This document shows, piece by piece, positions 44,394-55,084 of a stretch of DNA of 64,000 nucleotides. Position 1 is the stretch's first letter. Every line of letters starts with the position of its first letter. Where the stretch lies: contig WOAB01000040.1 in the NCBI GenBank assembly GCA_027886185.1, positions 5,518,001 to 5,582,000 of the forward strand, given 5' to 3'. The translations under genes and the position numbers were made by a program. This stretch comes from Rheum nobile. Its lineage: Eukaryota; Streptophyta; Magnoliopsida; Caryophyllales; Polygonaceae. Below the pieces are notes generated by a model, which saw only the letters and a list, made by a program, of their open reading frames with translations, ran no database searches and was not told where the DNA came from.

Positions 44394-46076
44394 ACTCCAA
44401 TGGAATTGAGTCTTATAGGAAACGTATGCAATTGTTTGGGAACGTTAAGTTTTCACACAAGTTTATAAAAACGACCTTGATTATTTGGGTCCACGACCAA
44501 CCTCACCGCGTACTGCGAATCCAGATTGGAAAGAGGACCTACTCTAACAAGAGTCCGGGCGGGTTCCACGTTGTACTTCTCGCTTGAGGGTATATTAATT
44601 ATGTGCGTAAAAACACTTATCTTATTTACTTTCAAAACGTACATTCACGTTAAGGCTTTTAATTCACATCATCTCGATACGAGAGATATCTTTGGGATGA
44701 ATCCCGAATATTGGCACTAGCTAAGTGCACCTACCACTTATATCCGAATAAGGGTACAGTCATGACCAGGAGTACTAGGGCAAAAACCTCCTAATACTTG
44801 TTATAAAGAAATGACTAGACCTCGCAGGGTACATAGCGTTCCTATGAATACTCGTATTAACTAAGCATGTAAGTCCACATATAAATCCACACCAAAATCC
44901 ATTTATCACTTTACGGTAATATCATATAGAATAATATATAATAGCGTTGTTTCTAGCAATATATACAACCTATTATAATTTCATATTTTTAACACAACAT
45001 TTTATCGTTTAAGTTCCCAAACACAATTCAACAACTTTATTCCAACTTAATTAAACAATTAAGTAATTGATAATCAAGAAGAATATGGAATAAATCAACA
45101 AGAGCGAACCGCCACTTGCCTTAGTCTGGACGAACGAAGATTTGGGTCCGAAATCTGGAAACTTGAACTTGTGCACGGCTGGCTACTAAAATTCCCGTTG
45201 AAATTTATCATCATTCAATAGGGTCAGATCCCAATCCGTACAATCAGCCATGGAGACGAGCACAATCCAACACCGACGAAACAAAACCCTAATTAGTTAC
45301 GGGTACGAAGGAACGCAAAGACGAAGAAAAGGCAGTGCCGCGATCGCGCCTTTGCTGGGCAAAACCGCGCCCGCGGCAGATGGGCCGTGATCACGGTTCC
45401 ATGCTTAGCCGAGATCGCGGGCCTCTGCCCAGCCCCGATCGCGGTTTTTATGCTGCGGTCGCGGGATCCATCGTCGACGACAAGTTGAAACGAACACAAC
45501 GGAGCCATACCGAGAGAAGACGAGGCTCAGATCTTGCTTCTTGGACAAGCGCGCACCACCACCACTCCTGGCTTCACTTTGATGGAACTCCGACTCCGAC
45601 GACGAACTCCGACGACCAAACTCCGACGACAAAGCCAACACCGAGCTAAAACGAGAGAAAGATGATGGAGGTTGTGAAAATACTCTCGGATCCGCCTCTA
45701 TTTATAGGGCAAGGGTGGAGCTCCTCCACTAAATGAGGGAAGGACAACCGATTAGCCTCCCTCAACCGGCCGCTCGGAGAAGAAACGTCGGATCTTCAAT
45801 CGTCGACGTCGCAGACAAGACGAGGAAGAAGATGAAGCAATGGCGCTGCGATCGCGGTTTCATAACCGCGGTCGCGGGCAGTGTCGCGCCCGCGGCTCTC
45901 GGGCCTTGATCGCGGGTCTTGCTTAAATTCCGATTTTAACAACCCTCCAATAATTAAAACCCATATATTTCATTTAATGTGTATCCATACATTCATATGG
46001 TTCTTACGGGATTACAGAACATGCCTAACACGTCTTGCTTACAAAACAAAAGTTGGGACTTTTAGGGGTTATTACA
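44394..46076 (-). repeat. 3' LTR of the Tekay-like element, truncated
   Basis: Matches 59236-60747, but lacks the 0.57 kb that lies left of 59236 in the complete LTR. It is longer in the GC-rich part (45330-45480, words such as CGATCGCGG), where repeat number differs. Confidence 0.88.
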
Positions 46077-46139
46077 ATACCACCCCCTTAAAAAAAGTTT
46101 TGACCCCAAAACTAGGCCGAAAACAGCTCGGGGAAACGA

Positions 46140-46456
46140 CCTTGTATATCAGACTCAGTCTCCCAAGTTTCTCAAGTCACCTCCTCAGATCCCGACTTGG
46201 ACTAGAGGATTCTTACTATTGGTACCACCTTGTTCCTCATGTGCTTCTCGCATCGTTCTAGAATACGCACATGTCTCTCCTCGTATGTATCATTTGCCTG
46301 AATCTCGATGTCGTCATAACTCTGCATATGTGACTCATCTGGCACATACTTCCTCAGCAGGGACACATGAAACACGTTATGCACAGGATGCGCCGACGGC
46401 GGCACACTACTACAAAAACGACCTAATATATCGTAGAAAATAACTCGGGCGTTCAA
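46140..46456 (-). pseudogene. End of integrase and chromodomain, Tekay-like
   Basis: Frame HPVHNVFHVSLLRKYVPDES followed by EERHVRILERCEKHMRNKVV, then the stop-broken SKSGSEEVT and ETWETESDI. The family has Trp at the two stop positions, so both are TGG to TAG/TGA. The chromodomain targets insertion to marked chromatin. Confidence 0.85.
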
Positions 46457-46660
46457 TTGGCGAGATATATACGCATGAAGAAAAAAAATGTTGTCGAATA
46501 TAACCCGGATCTCTACTAATCCGGGTTATATAAAAGAATTATACAAATAAATAACTCGTATCCCACACGCCCGGGTTATAAAATCATACATATACATCAC
46601 AAATTTGCCATCCGGATTATTTGAACCTAGTTTCTATTCAACAGAATTACACGCCCGGAT
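46430..46660. repeat. Left subterminal repeats of the CACTA element
   Basis: AATAACTCGGGC, TATAACCCGGATC, AATCCGGGTTATAT, CGCCCGGGTTATAA and similar words occur every 30-60 bp in both orientations. Confidence 0.85.
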
Positions 46661-46846
46661 TATTTCTTTCTATACGCCATCTCTGTTATCGTCCTCTTCG
46701 AGCACCCACACTGCCCTAATCCATAGACCGATCGACAACGCTCCCACCCCCAACTCCGAGATCGATCGCCCGAGAAAGCAGCCCATGCTCTCGATTCCTC
46801 CGACTTCGATCTAGAAGAACAAGCGATCTTGTCTCCGGCGGCGACC

Positions 46847-47182
46847 ATGAAGAACGACGAGAACCAAGCTCCTCCACCGCAGCTAAATCCTGAGACCACG
46901 ATCGAGTTCGAGTACATTGCTTCCGAGGATATCAAACCCCTTTCTGATCCAGAAGCTAAAATTCAGGTTTCCCTCTCACACCAATTTTGATTTCCCCTTT
47001 TTTTAGGGTTTCTTATTTTGAAATTTGTTGAGAGAGTTGTGTGATTGATTAAATATGGAAAAGTGGAACTGCATACGCTAGTTGAGGGTTTGGAATGGAA
47101 GGATTGGACAGTGATCTGTGATTCATTGAACGATGTCAGGCTATTTGCAATATTCCTTTCTGATCTGTTGCTTCCTGTCTTG
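46847..47182 (+). pseudogene. Captured exons of a TOG/ARM-repeat (CLASP-like) protein gene
   Basis: Exon 1 (46847-46966) has ATG and ends IQ|GTTTCC: MKNDENQAPPPQLNPETTIE, then EYIASEDIKPLSDPEAKIQ. A second exon from about 47078 reads LVEGLEWKDWTVICDSLNDV, then FLSDLLLPVL and a stop. This is the start of a plant ARM/TOG-domain family (compare At3g01450, recalled) thought to touch microtubules. Later exons are missing. The 5' part includes a likely leader (46690-46846). Confidence 0.6.
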
Positions 47183-48053
47183 TAAGCTAGTTGACTTTGT
47201 AAGGACCGTCAGAAATCTGGCCTTGATCCCACCTCTTATTGCATTGGGCTTAGCATATATGTTTGACGGAAGGTGAACTATTGATTTGTTTCCCCAATAT
47301 GACGTTTTATCTTAACTGAATTTGAAATGCCAAGTTTTTCTGGACTTTATGCTTATGTCATGATAAATGGTACTTTTCTGATTCTGGCCTTAGCATATAA
47401 GTATTAAGGTACAAATCTTGACTTCTTGTATATTTCTGAAAGTCTCCTGATATGCCAAGTTAAAAATGGCACGCTTCATGGCTGCATTGGCCTTAGCATA
47501 AATGGTACTTTTTCTGATTCTGACCAGAGTCGAGAGGTATGCTGACTGGTTGGATCAAAGGAGCTTTCAAAGGTGCAAAGAAAGAGATGCAGGAGTCCAT
47601 ACAACAACAGCTTAATTTCATTCTTGGCACAACTCTGATGTGGGATAGGTTTGTGCCATCAATTGCCTATTCTTAAGTATATGTTATGTGCAATTGTCGC
47701 GTGTATATCACTTGGGCTTATCTTCTCATAGTTACTTAGCAATCGTACATTAGTAGCTCGTGTATAGTATCAACTCAACTAATAATTGCTTTAGACTTCC
47801 TGCTACTGAGATCCCAGCCTTAGGAGGGCAGAATGTGAGAAACATCCATCTGCAATTGAATTAGCGTAGATTATTCCGAGTAATCTCCAATTGCATGGCA
47901 TTTAATAGCTGCTTAGTCATCTTATTACAACTATATTTTCTCACCTTTTATCTTAAAATGTGTGCATGCACATTATAGTAGCAATAGTGAGATTTTCCTT
48001 TGCTGGTTCTTGTTATCCCAGGTGAGCTAGCAGCTGGGCAATCGGAACTCTCC
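47183..48053. other. CACTA interior, intron-like, one coding-like scrap
   Basis: About 47529-47650 a plus-strand frame reads MLTGWIKGAFKGAKKEMQES; the source gene is unknown. A phrase GCCTTAGCATA recurs at 47230, 47390 and 47490. Confidence 0.3.
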
Positions 48054-50216
48054 ATGGCGCCAACAAGAAAATCGAGGAGTGTAAATAAGCGCTTTGCTCA
48101 CCCAAGTGAGGACTCTCCTGCTAAATACGGGGATGCTTCTAACAAGAGTAGGCAACGGGTATGTGCTGGCTCTGTTAGCATAAATGATGTCTTTAATCCG
48201 TCACATTTATGACTGCTGCAGTCCGTGTTAAAGTTTCCTATACAAATGTGGTGGTGGTGATTATGCTGATGTTGTCTATGACTGTATTGTTTTTTGTATA
48301 AAAAACTGACACATATATTGAAATATTGTCTTGTCAAAAGTACTTGACTATGTCACGGTGCAAATTGAGTATTTGCATCTAAGGGCACTAATGCATGTAT
48401 CTTGGGTGAACACTCCGAGAAACTTGCAACCTGGGATCTATTTCCCAACTGATTTTTGTTTGAACTATATCTAGTGTACATAATAGATACGTTATTCCAC
48501 AGTTTCTATGTCAAGATATGTTTGTCTTGAAGTGATATTTTGTTCTTAATTTTCTACAATTCTTGATGTTTTCATACAATAAGTTATTATTTCACTCTGA
48601 GAGAAGATTACGCTTGCATTGGTAAACTCAAAATCTTGTATATTATCACATTGTTGTTTGAATTTGACTCCTAAGTGGTAGTTTTCCAATCTATACTTTT
48701 CAATTCTTGTACTTTATTTTGTTTTTTTAATTGTGTTGTTCCTTTTTTAAAATGTCTTCTCAGGCTTACTTGTCACTTCCAGAGGGTACTGCTTCTGTGG
48801 TTGGATTAATATCAAAGATGACTGATCATTACTCAAACCTGGTGAGATATTTATTTTGTTCTGTTGTATATTTGTGATTTCATATACAGGGGAATTAAAG
48901 TGGATTGTGTTTATGGCAGTTTTGTCATTTCGAGAGAAGTATTCCATGATAATCTTATAATTCATCTTTGCGCAAAATGTACTGGAGTTCTTTTCCTGTC
49001 TAATGCTATCTGACCTAAAGTTATTATAATCTAAAAAAGTGGTTGTAATGGTATTACTGGAACCTTTCTTTCCCTTTCAAGTCAGCCCTTTTCAGAATCC
49101 TACTAGAGTGATATAACCTACAACCTTAAAAAGGTATTGACACTTTGGTTCTGTTTGTATCATGAAATAACAATATTCTCATTAAAGGAAAATGATCAAA
49201 CTTGAACTTGCGTGCATCTAGCTTCTGCAACCTTTCCAATTTTCTTTGTCATATTAGCTAAAAGAGTTGTTGTCACCTGACAGGAGGGAAGTGATAGTGA
49301 ACAAGAAAGCAATGATGGAGTTGGAGTAATACAAAAGCCTCATAAACGTAACCATGGAAAATTATCTTCTGATGCAACCAAAGGAACTGATGGATCTGCA
49401 GATGTCTCACAATCACTTGCATCTCGTTATGGTTGCTTATCTTTACTGAAAACGAAGCGTTATGGAGGTAAGTCTTATTCTTGACTCATATTTATGTGAA
49501 TGTACTTGGAAAGTCATTCTTTTGTATCTGAATTTGCCTTCTTCTTCCAATTCCAACTCAAAAAACATGATAATATTATGTTTCAGGAAGCCAACCTCGT
49601 GCAGTGGGGAAAAGAACTCCTCGTGTCCCTGTAAAGTATACTTATGATATCATGGAAAAATACATTTCTCCGTCAAGGTATGGGAAAAAAGTGAAGGTAG
49701 ATGCTGATGATGTTGCTCATGAGGTAGCATTAGTATTGGCAGAGGCTTCCCACAGGGGTGGTTCACCTCAAGTCTCTTATACACCAAGCAAAAGGAAGGA
49801 GGTGAAGTATAGGACTGACTTTGTTCTTTATTTAAATATGGTATTTGATATCTCTCTTTATTATGTCAATAATCTCTTAGCTTGTTTTTTGCATATAGTG
49901 TTCTGAATCAGAGATGACTAGCGGGAAAGATTTTGGGAATCGAATGGGTGATGATGGAGGTGAAGGGAGCTTGGGAAGCACAGAAGCAGATAATAGAGAT
50001 TATCCAGGTAGATCTTACTTCAGTAATAGAAAAGGTGTCAGTGCAGAAGTAGTTCAGCAGAAAGGCAAGAAGTGGTCTGGAAGGAAGCATGAAGCTATTG
50101 ACATGAAAAGTTATCATGCTGATGATGTTAAGGAAGCTTGCAGTGGGACCGAGGAGGGACAAAGGGTTGTAGTGGGACTGATGATGTCAAGGAAGTTTGC
50201 ATGTTTAGCTACATAA
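48054..50216 (+). pseudogene. Captured exons of an ALWAYS EARLY (LIN9-family) gene
   Basis: Exons with GT/AG borders: 48054-48158 (MAPTRKSRSVNKRF...KSRQR), 48764-48841 (AYLSLPEGTASVVGLISKMT), 49284-49467 (EGSDSEQESNDG...RYGCLSLLK), 49587 to about 49810 (PRAVGKRTPRVPV, ADDVAHEVALVLAEASHRGG), and about 49899-50216 (GEGSLGSTEADNRDYPG). This is the N-terminal half of plant ALY proteins, homologues of LIN-9, a core part of DREAM/MuvB cell-cycle repressor complexes. The SANT exons between the first two pieces and the whole DIRP region are absent, so no working protein can result. The first exon keeps ATG. Confidence 0.85.
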
Positions 50217-50599
50217 CAACTATGTTTAGAATGGGTGCTGTTGGCAGCCTCTACTTTTGCAGATGGTTAAATTTCTTGTTGTTTCTGTGTTTTTAGAGTA
50301 CTTTTTATTGTTGTTGTTCTTCTGTTGGATCAGATATACTTGCTATATCTAATTAGCCTTTAGATATTGAAAGAGTTTGTGTTGTTTTTGCTTGTGTCGA
50401 GGTGTCTTCGTGGTTCTACATTGGTGTAGTGCCACTTCATGGTTTCGTCTCATTCATTTTTTGTTTCTGCACTTGCTTCTATTTTTGTCCTCGCTTCCTT
50501 CCCTGTACCTTCAATTTTGCAAGAAGTGACTACTAAAGTAGACTCGTGAAATGTGTTCTATTGGGGGAGGGTTTAACATCTTCAACGTAATAACTGGTT

Positions 50600-50970
50600 T
50601 ATTTAATAATATATAAATAATCCGGACTTATAAATTCGGGTTATATTTCAAGCCAAATAACCCGGATTTGTAAAATTCGGTGTATTTTTGGATAGGTATA
50701 ATAACCCGGATATATACCTAATCGGTGTATTTGTCATTAAAATAACCCGGATATATTGGTTTAGCAAATAACCTGGATGTGCAAATATCCGGGTTATTAG
50801 GGTATCTCAAATAACCCGAATCTTAAAAGATGGTGGAAAATTTTTGGGAGGCAAATAACCCGGGCGTGTCGATTTTAGGTCCGGGTTATTTGACCCCTAT
50901 CAAATGCGGCGTAGCTCTTTAACCCGGATCCGGGTTATATACCCTTACACGCCCGGGTTATTTGTCATAT
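50600..50970. repeat. Right subterminal repeats of the CACTA element
   Basis: At least nine AATAACCCGGAT / ATCCGGGTTAT-type words spaced 25-50 bp apart, some decayed (ATTCGGTGTATT). Confidence 0.9.
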
Positions 50971-50985
50971 TCTGTAGTAGTGGCA

Positions 50986-51862
50986 ATGCCAAACGATATG
51001 CTAAAGATCCAACTCTGTCAAGGATTTCGAATGGTCCCACGTAGCGAGGGTTGAACTTTCCACGCTTGCCGAACCTAAACACGCCCTTGGATGACGACAC
51101 CCTGACAAACACCTTATCACCTACCTCAAACTCGACATTCCTACGCTTCAAATCAGCATAAGACTTATGTCGACTATGAGTTGTAAGCATCCTCTGTCTG
51201 ATCAAGGCAATATCCGAGGCAGTCCTTTCGACTAACTCTGGTCCGAGCATAATCTTGTCGACATTCTCATCCCAACAAATCAGAGATATGCACTTCTGAC
51301 CATACAAAGCCTCGAATGAAGCCATTTTGATGGTGGAATGCCACCTGTTATTGTACGTGAATTCAATCAGACTCAAGTTGTTCTCCCAACTGGTCGAACG
51401 ATCCAGCACACAGGCTCTCAACATATCCTTCAATGTCTGAATGGTCCTCTCAGACTGCCCATCTGTCTGAGGATGAAACGCAATACTGAACCTCAACTCA
51501 GTTCACATGGCCTTGTGGAGTTCCTTCCAGAACCTCAACATAAATCGGCCATCACGATCCGATACAACGGTTTTTGGCGTACCATGCAATCGGACAATCT
51601 CGTGTAGGAAAACTTCTGATAGCCTATGGGTTCCCCAAGTTGACTTGATGGCCACAAAATGAGCACTCTTCGTGAGCCGGTCAATGATCACCCATATGGC
51701 ATCCTTCTGACTCTAAGTCTTCGGCAACCCCGTGACGAAGTCCATCGCAATATCCTCCCACTTCCATTCTGGCACTAGGAGAGGTTGCAATTCACCGCCT
51801 GGTCTGCGGTGTTCAATCTTGACCTTCTGACAAGTCAAGCATCTCGCCACAAATTCTGCTAT
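50986..51862 (-). pseudogene. Integrase core of the Tekay-like element, several stops
   Basis: In order on the minus strand: CLTCQKVKIEHRRPGG, WEDIAMDFVTGLPKT-stop, WVIIDRLTKSAHFVAI, TVVSDRDGRF, stop, FSIAFHPQTDGQSERTIQTL, NRWHSTIKMASFEALYG, VGPFEILDRVGSLAYRL. Catalytic Asp residues of the D,D35E core are present in MDFV and SDRD; Glu is in QSERT. The frame ends where the CACTA element entered. Confidence 0.88.
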
Positions 51863-51865
51863 ATC

Positions 51866-53434
51866 TCACTTCATGTTGGGCCACCAGAATTTCTTCCTGA
51901 GGTCTTTGTACATCTTGCTGGATCCTGGATGCACAGAATAAGTTGATGAATGGGCCTCCTTCATTATCAAATGACGAAGGCCACCTCCGTCAGGCACACA
52001 GATCTGGTCTTGAAACCAAAGCGATCCATCATCTTGAATCACAAATCCCAGAGCTTTCTCATCCACAACTTCACTGCTTAACTTTACTAAGATCAGATCA
52101 TCAACCTGTTTCTCCCTGATCTGATCGAGTAGTGTAACCTGAATTTCCAGCATACTCAGGCAACCTCGACGCTGATCGTACAAGACATCGATCTCACACA
52201 ATCCTTGTTGCAGTTTTGTTTGGGCAGTGAGTAATGCTACCACGGTCTCATGCGGCGTCTTCCGGCTCAAAGCATCGGCTACCACGTTAGCTTTGCTCGG
52301 ATGATATAGCAACTCGATGTCGTAATCCTTGAGTAGATTTAACCAGCGACGCTGCCTCATATTCAACTCCTTCTGAGTGAATACATACTTCAGACTCTTA
52401 TGGTCGGTAAAGATATGGCATCTAACACCATAGAGATAGTGCCTCTAAATCTTTAGTGCAAAAACCACAGCCACTAACTCCAAATCATGCGTTGGATAAT
52501 TCGCTTCATAGGGCTTCAATTGACGAGATGCGTATGCAATAACTTTTCCTTTCTGCATTAATACACATCCTAACCCATGTTTTGAAGCGTCAATATAGAC
52601 CACATAACCATCAGGTCCTTCTGGTAGTGCCAAAACTAGTGCTGACGTCATGCACTTTTTCAGCTTCTAAAAACTTGCCTCGCACCTATCGTCCCATATG
52701 AACTTCTTGTGGACCTTGCGGAGCAACCTGGTCATGGGTAGTTCGATCTTTGAAAATTCCTCCACGAACCGTCGATAATACCCTACAAGTCCTAGGAAAC
52801 TGCGCACCTCCTTCACGTTTTGAGGTCGCTTCCAGTCAGCTACCGCCTCAATCTTCTGAGAGTCAACCATAACCCCATTTGCATTAATCACATGGCCTAA
52901 GAAAGTCACTTTCTTAATCCAGAAATCACACTTAGATAACTTAGCATACAACTTATTTTGTCTGAGGACCGACAATGTGATACGAAGATGCTCCTCGTGA
53001 ACTTCCTCGTTCGGAGAGTAGATCAGGATATCGTCGATAAATACCACCACGAACTTGTCCAGATACTGATGGAAACATCTGTGCATCGGATCCATGAAAA
53101 CTATCGGAGCATTTGTAAGCCCAAATGGCATGACTACGAATTCGTAGTGTCCATATCTCATTCGGAACGCAGTCATCGGAATATCTTCCTCACGAATCAT
53201 GAGCTGATGATAACCAGACCTCAGGTCGATCTTGGAAAAGACTTTCGCTCCTTGCAATTGATCCAAAAGATCATCTATCCTTGGCAAAGGATACTTATTC
53301 TTGATGGTGACCTTGTTCAACTCTCGATAGTCGATACAAAGCCTAAACGAACCATCCTTCTTCTTGACAAACAAGACAGGAGCGCCCCAAGGCGATGCAC
53401 TCGGCCTTATATAACCTTTCTCGAGTAGCTCCTC
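51866..53434 (-). pseudogene. Reverse transcriptase and RNase H of the Tekay-like element
   Basis: RT: KGYIRPSASPWGAPVLFVKK, FRLCIDYRELNKVTIKNKYP, FSKIDLRSGYHQ, FVVMPFGLTNAP and catalytic VVVFIDDILIYS. RNase H: VVYIDASKHGLGCVLMQKGK, IAYASRQLKPYEANYPTHDL, LLYHPSKANVVADALSR. Stops at 52667 (Gln of EASFQKLK), 52445 (Trp of LKIWRHYLYG) and 51866 (Arg of MKRDIAEF) are each a transition from the family codon. Confidence 0.92.
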
Positions 53435-54385
53435 TGATGCGGGAGCATCCAAGACTTCACCCAATATGCACATGAGGGCCACACTTTCGAGCCGAGCCGA
53501 GCCAAGCGCGAGAGAACGAAGACCACAAGAATTGAAGGCCAAAGCCCTGACTCGGCCCCAAACTCGGCCGGGTCATGGACTGAGTTTGGCTCAGTGAAGG
53601 CGCCCATGTTGGGCTTGGAAGCAAGCCCTGACTCGGCCCCAAACTCGGCCGGGTCATGGACCGAGTTTGGCTCAGTGAAGGCGCCCATGTTGGGCTTGGA
53701 AGCAAGCCCTGACTCGGCCCCAAACTCGGCCGGGTCATGGACTGAGTTTGGTCCAGTTGTTGGCCTTTGTCCCGAGTTTTGTTTGGCTTCTTGTGGGGTT
53801 CACTTAGGGACTTTTGTTTCTTGTTATTTTAAGTGTGTTTTAAGTGTGTTTAAGACTTCTTTAGGATGTTTATGTTTTGGGCCTTTTAAGGCTTTGTTGG
53901 GCCAAGTCCCCTAGGACTATAAAAGGCCAAGTGTTGTTGTATTTGAAAGTAGAGAAAATGAATTGAATTTTTGGAGCATTTGTTGCCTTGGGCACATGGG
54001 AAAAACGAGAGCTCCCAAGGGAGGCCTCTCAAGGTGTTGATCCGGTTCGCTTGGTTTGACTTGCGTTATGTCGATCTCCTCCATAAGATCGGTGTTCATA
54101 GGCGTCCACAAGCATCCTCCTCATGCTCCTAGGATCCGTCCTTGGTTGTGTGAGGTTGTAGAAGAAGGGGTCTCTTGATATTTGGTATTGGTTTTTGAGA
54201 GACAACTTAGGGCTCCAAGAGTCTTGCCTCCATTCAAGTGGTTCTTTCTATATCTCTTTGTTTTATCTTGTTCTTGTGTCATTTGCTAATTTTCCTCTTT
54301 GTGTTTCTCTTGTGTTTCACCTTCCACCTTCTCTTTGAGTCACTTGGAGTCTAGATCGGGCCACTCGCGGCTAATCCCCGCATCA
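53435..54385 (+). repeat. LTR of the chimeric element
   Basis: 951 bp. The U3 part holds almost three tandem 81-bp units (about 53545-53760), each with CTCGGCCCCAAACTCGGCC. Transcription words such as CTATAAAAGG lie at about 53918. Confidence 0.85.
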
Positions 54386-54388
54386 AAT

Positions 54389-54400
54389 TGGTATCAGAGC
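54389..54400 (+). promoter_or_regulatory. Primer-binding site of the chimeric element, initiator Met tRNA
   Basis: TGGTATCAGAGC, three bases after the LTR end, which shows the element is plus-oriented. Confidence 0.9.
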
Positions 54401-54811
54401 CATCTCGACGCCGAGCCACCTCCGAGCCACCACCTTGGTTAGCTCCTTGAGTCTTCTTTTTTCCATTTCTTTCTTGTGTTCTTCTTTGTGTTCATCTTGT
54501 TCTTCTTTGTGTTCTTTGTGTCTTCATGTGTCTTCTTGTTCTTCTTGCCAAATTCTAAGATGAGATTCTAAGAATGTATGTTTTGGTTGGTCTCTTGAAC
54601 ATTTGATTTGGGTCTTGGGAGACGAGTTAGGGCTCCAAGGTTCTCTTCAATGTTTCAAGTTGGTTTTCCTTGCTACATTCTAAAATCTTCATATCAGATT
54701 TTGTGCAATTTGAATGAGTGATTTTGTTGCCACCAACACCTCCTAAACCACCACCCCAACAAACCACCAACACCACCATTTAGCCACCACCCAACCACCA
54801 CCTAAAACCCC

Positions 54812-55079
54812 AACAAAACCCGGGACAAAGGCCAACAACTGGACCAAACTCGGTCCATGACCCGGCCGAGTTTGGGGCCGAGTCAGGGCTTGCTTCCAAG
54901 CCCAACATGGGCGTCTTCACTGAGCCAAACTCGGTCCATGACCCGGCCGAGTTTGGGGCCGAGTCAGGGCTTTGGCCTTCAATTCTTGTGGTCTTCGTTC
55001 TCTCGCGCTTGGCTCGGCTCGGCTCGAAAGTGTGGCCCTCATGTGCATATTGGGTGAAGTCTTGGATGCTCCCGCATCA
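54812..55079 (-). repeat. Inverted copy of the LTR's U3 start
   Basis: Reverse complement of about 53435-53790 but with one 81-bp unit fewer; ends GGATGCTCCCGCATCA. Confidence 0.9.
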
Positions 55080-55084
55080 TCCTC

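Larger units (their letters stand above)
46405..50982. mobile_element. Gene-capturing CACTA transposon (4.6 kb), non-autonomous
   Basis: The ends are CACTACTACAAAAA and ...TTCTGTAGTAGTG, with 3-bp target duplication GCA (46402-46404, 50983-50985). It splits the integrase of the Tekay-like element between LAYRLALP and HPVHNVFHV. Subterminal regions (46430-46660 and 50600-50970) carry many TAACCCGG / CCGGGTTA words in both orientations, typical of CACTA transposase-binding repeats. No TNPA/TNPD gene is present. Between are plus-strand exons of two host genes with introns kept. Confidence 0.92.
53435..55079. mobile_element. Chimeric LTR element: LTR + primer site + inverted LTR start
   Basis: A perfect 5-bp duplication TCCTC (53430-53434, 55080-55084) flanks it, inside the Tekay-like RT (between NKQLED and ELLEKGYIRP). 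The left part is an LTR, 53435-54385, TGATGCGGG...CCCCGCATCA. Next comes an initiator-Met primer site TGGTATCAGAGC (54389-54400) and 0.4 kb of leader. But the right end (about 54812-55079) is not a second direct LTR: it is the reverse complement of the LTR's first part. No coding region remains. Confidence 0.88.

Noticed and set aside
48054..50216. A working ALY gene
   Set aside because: SANT and DIRP exons are missing and everything lies between CACTA termini; it is a captured fragment.
53457..53738. 93-residue repetitive frames (TEPNSVHDPAEFGAES)
   Set aside because: They are translations of the 81-bp tandem repeat in an LTR; 81 is a multiple of three, so open frames arise by chance.
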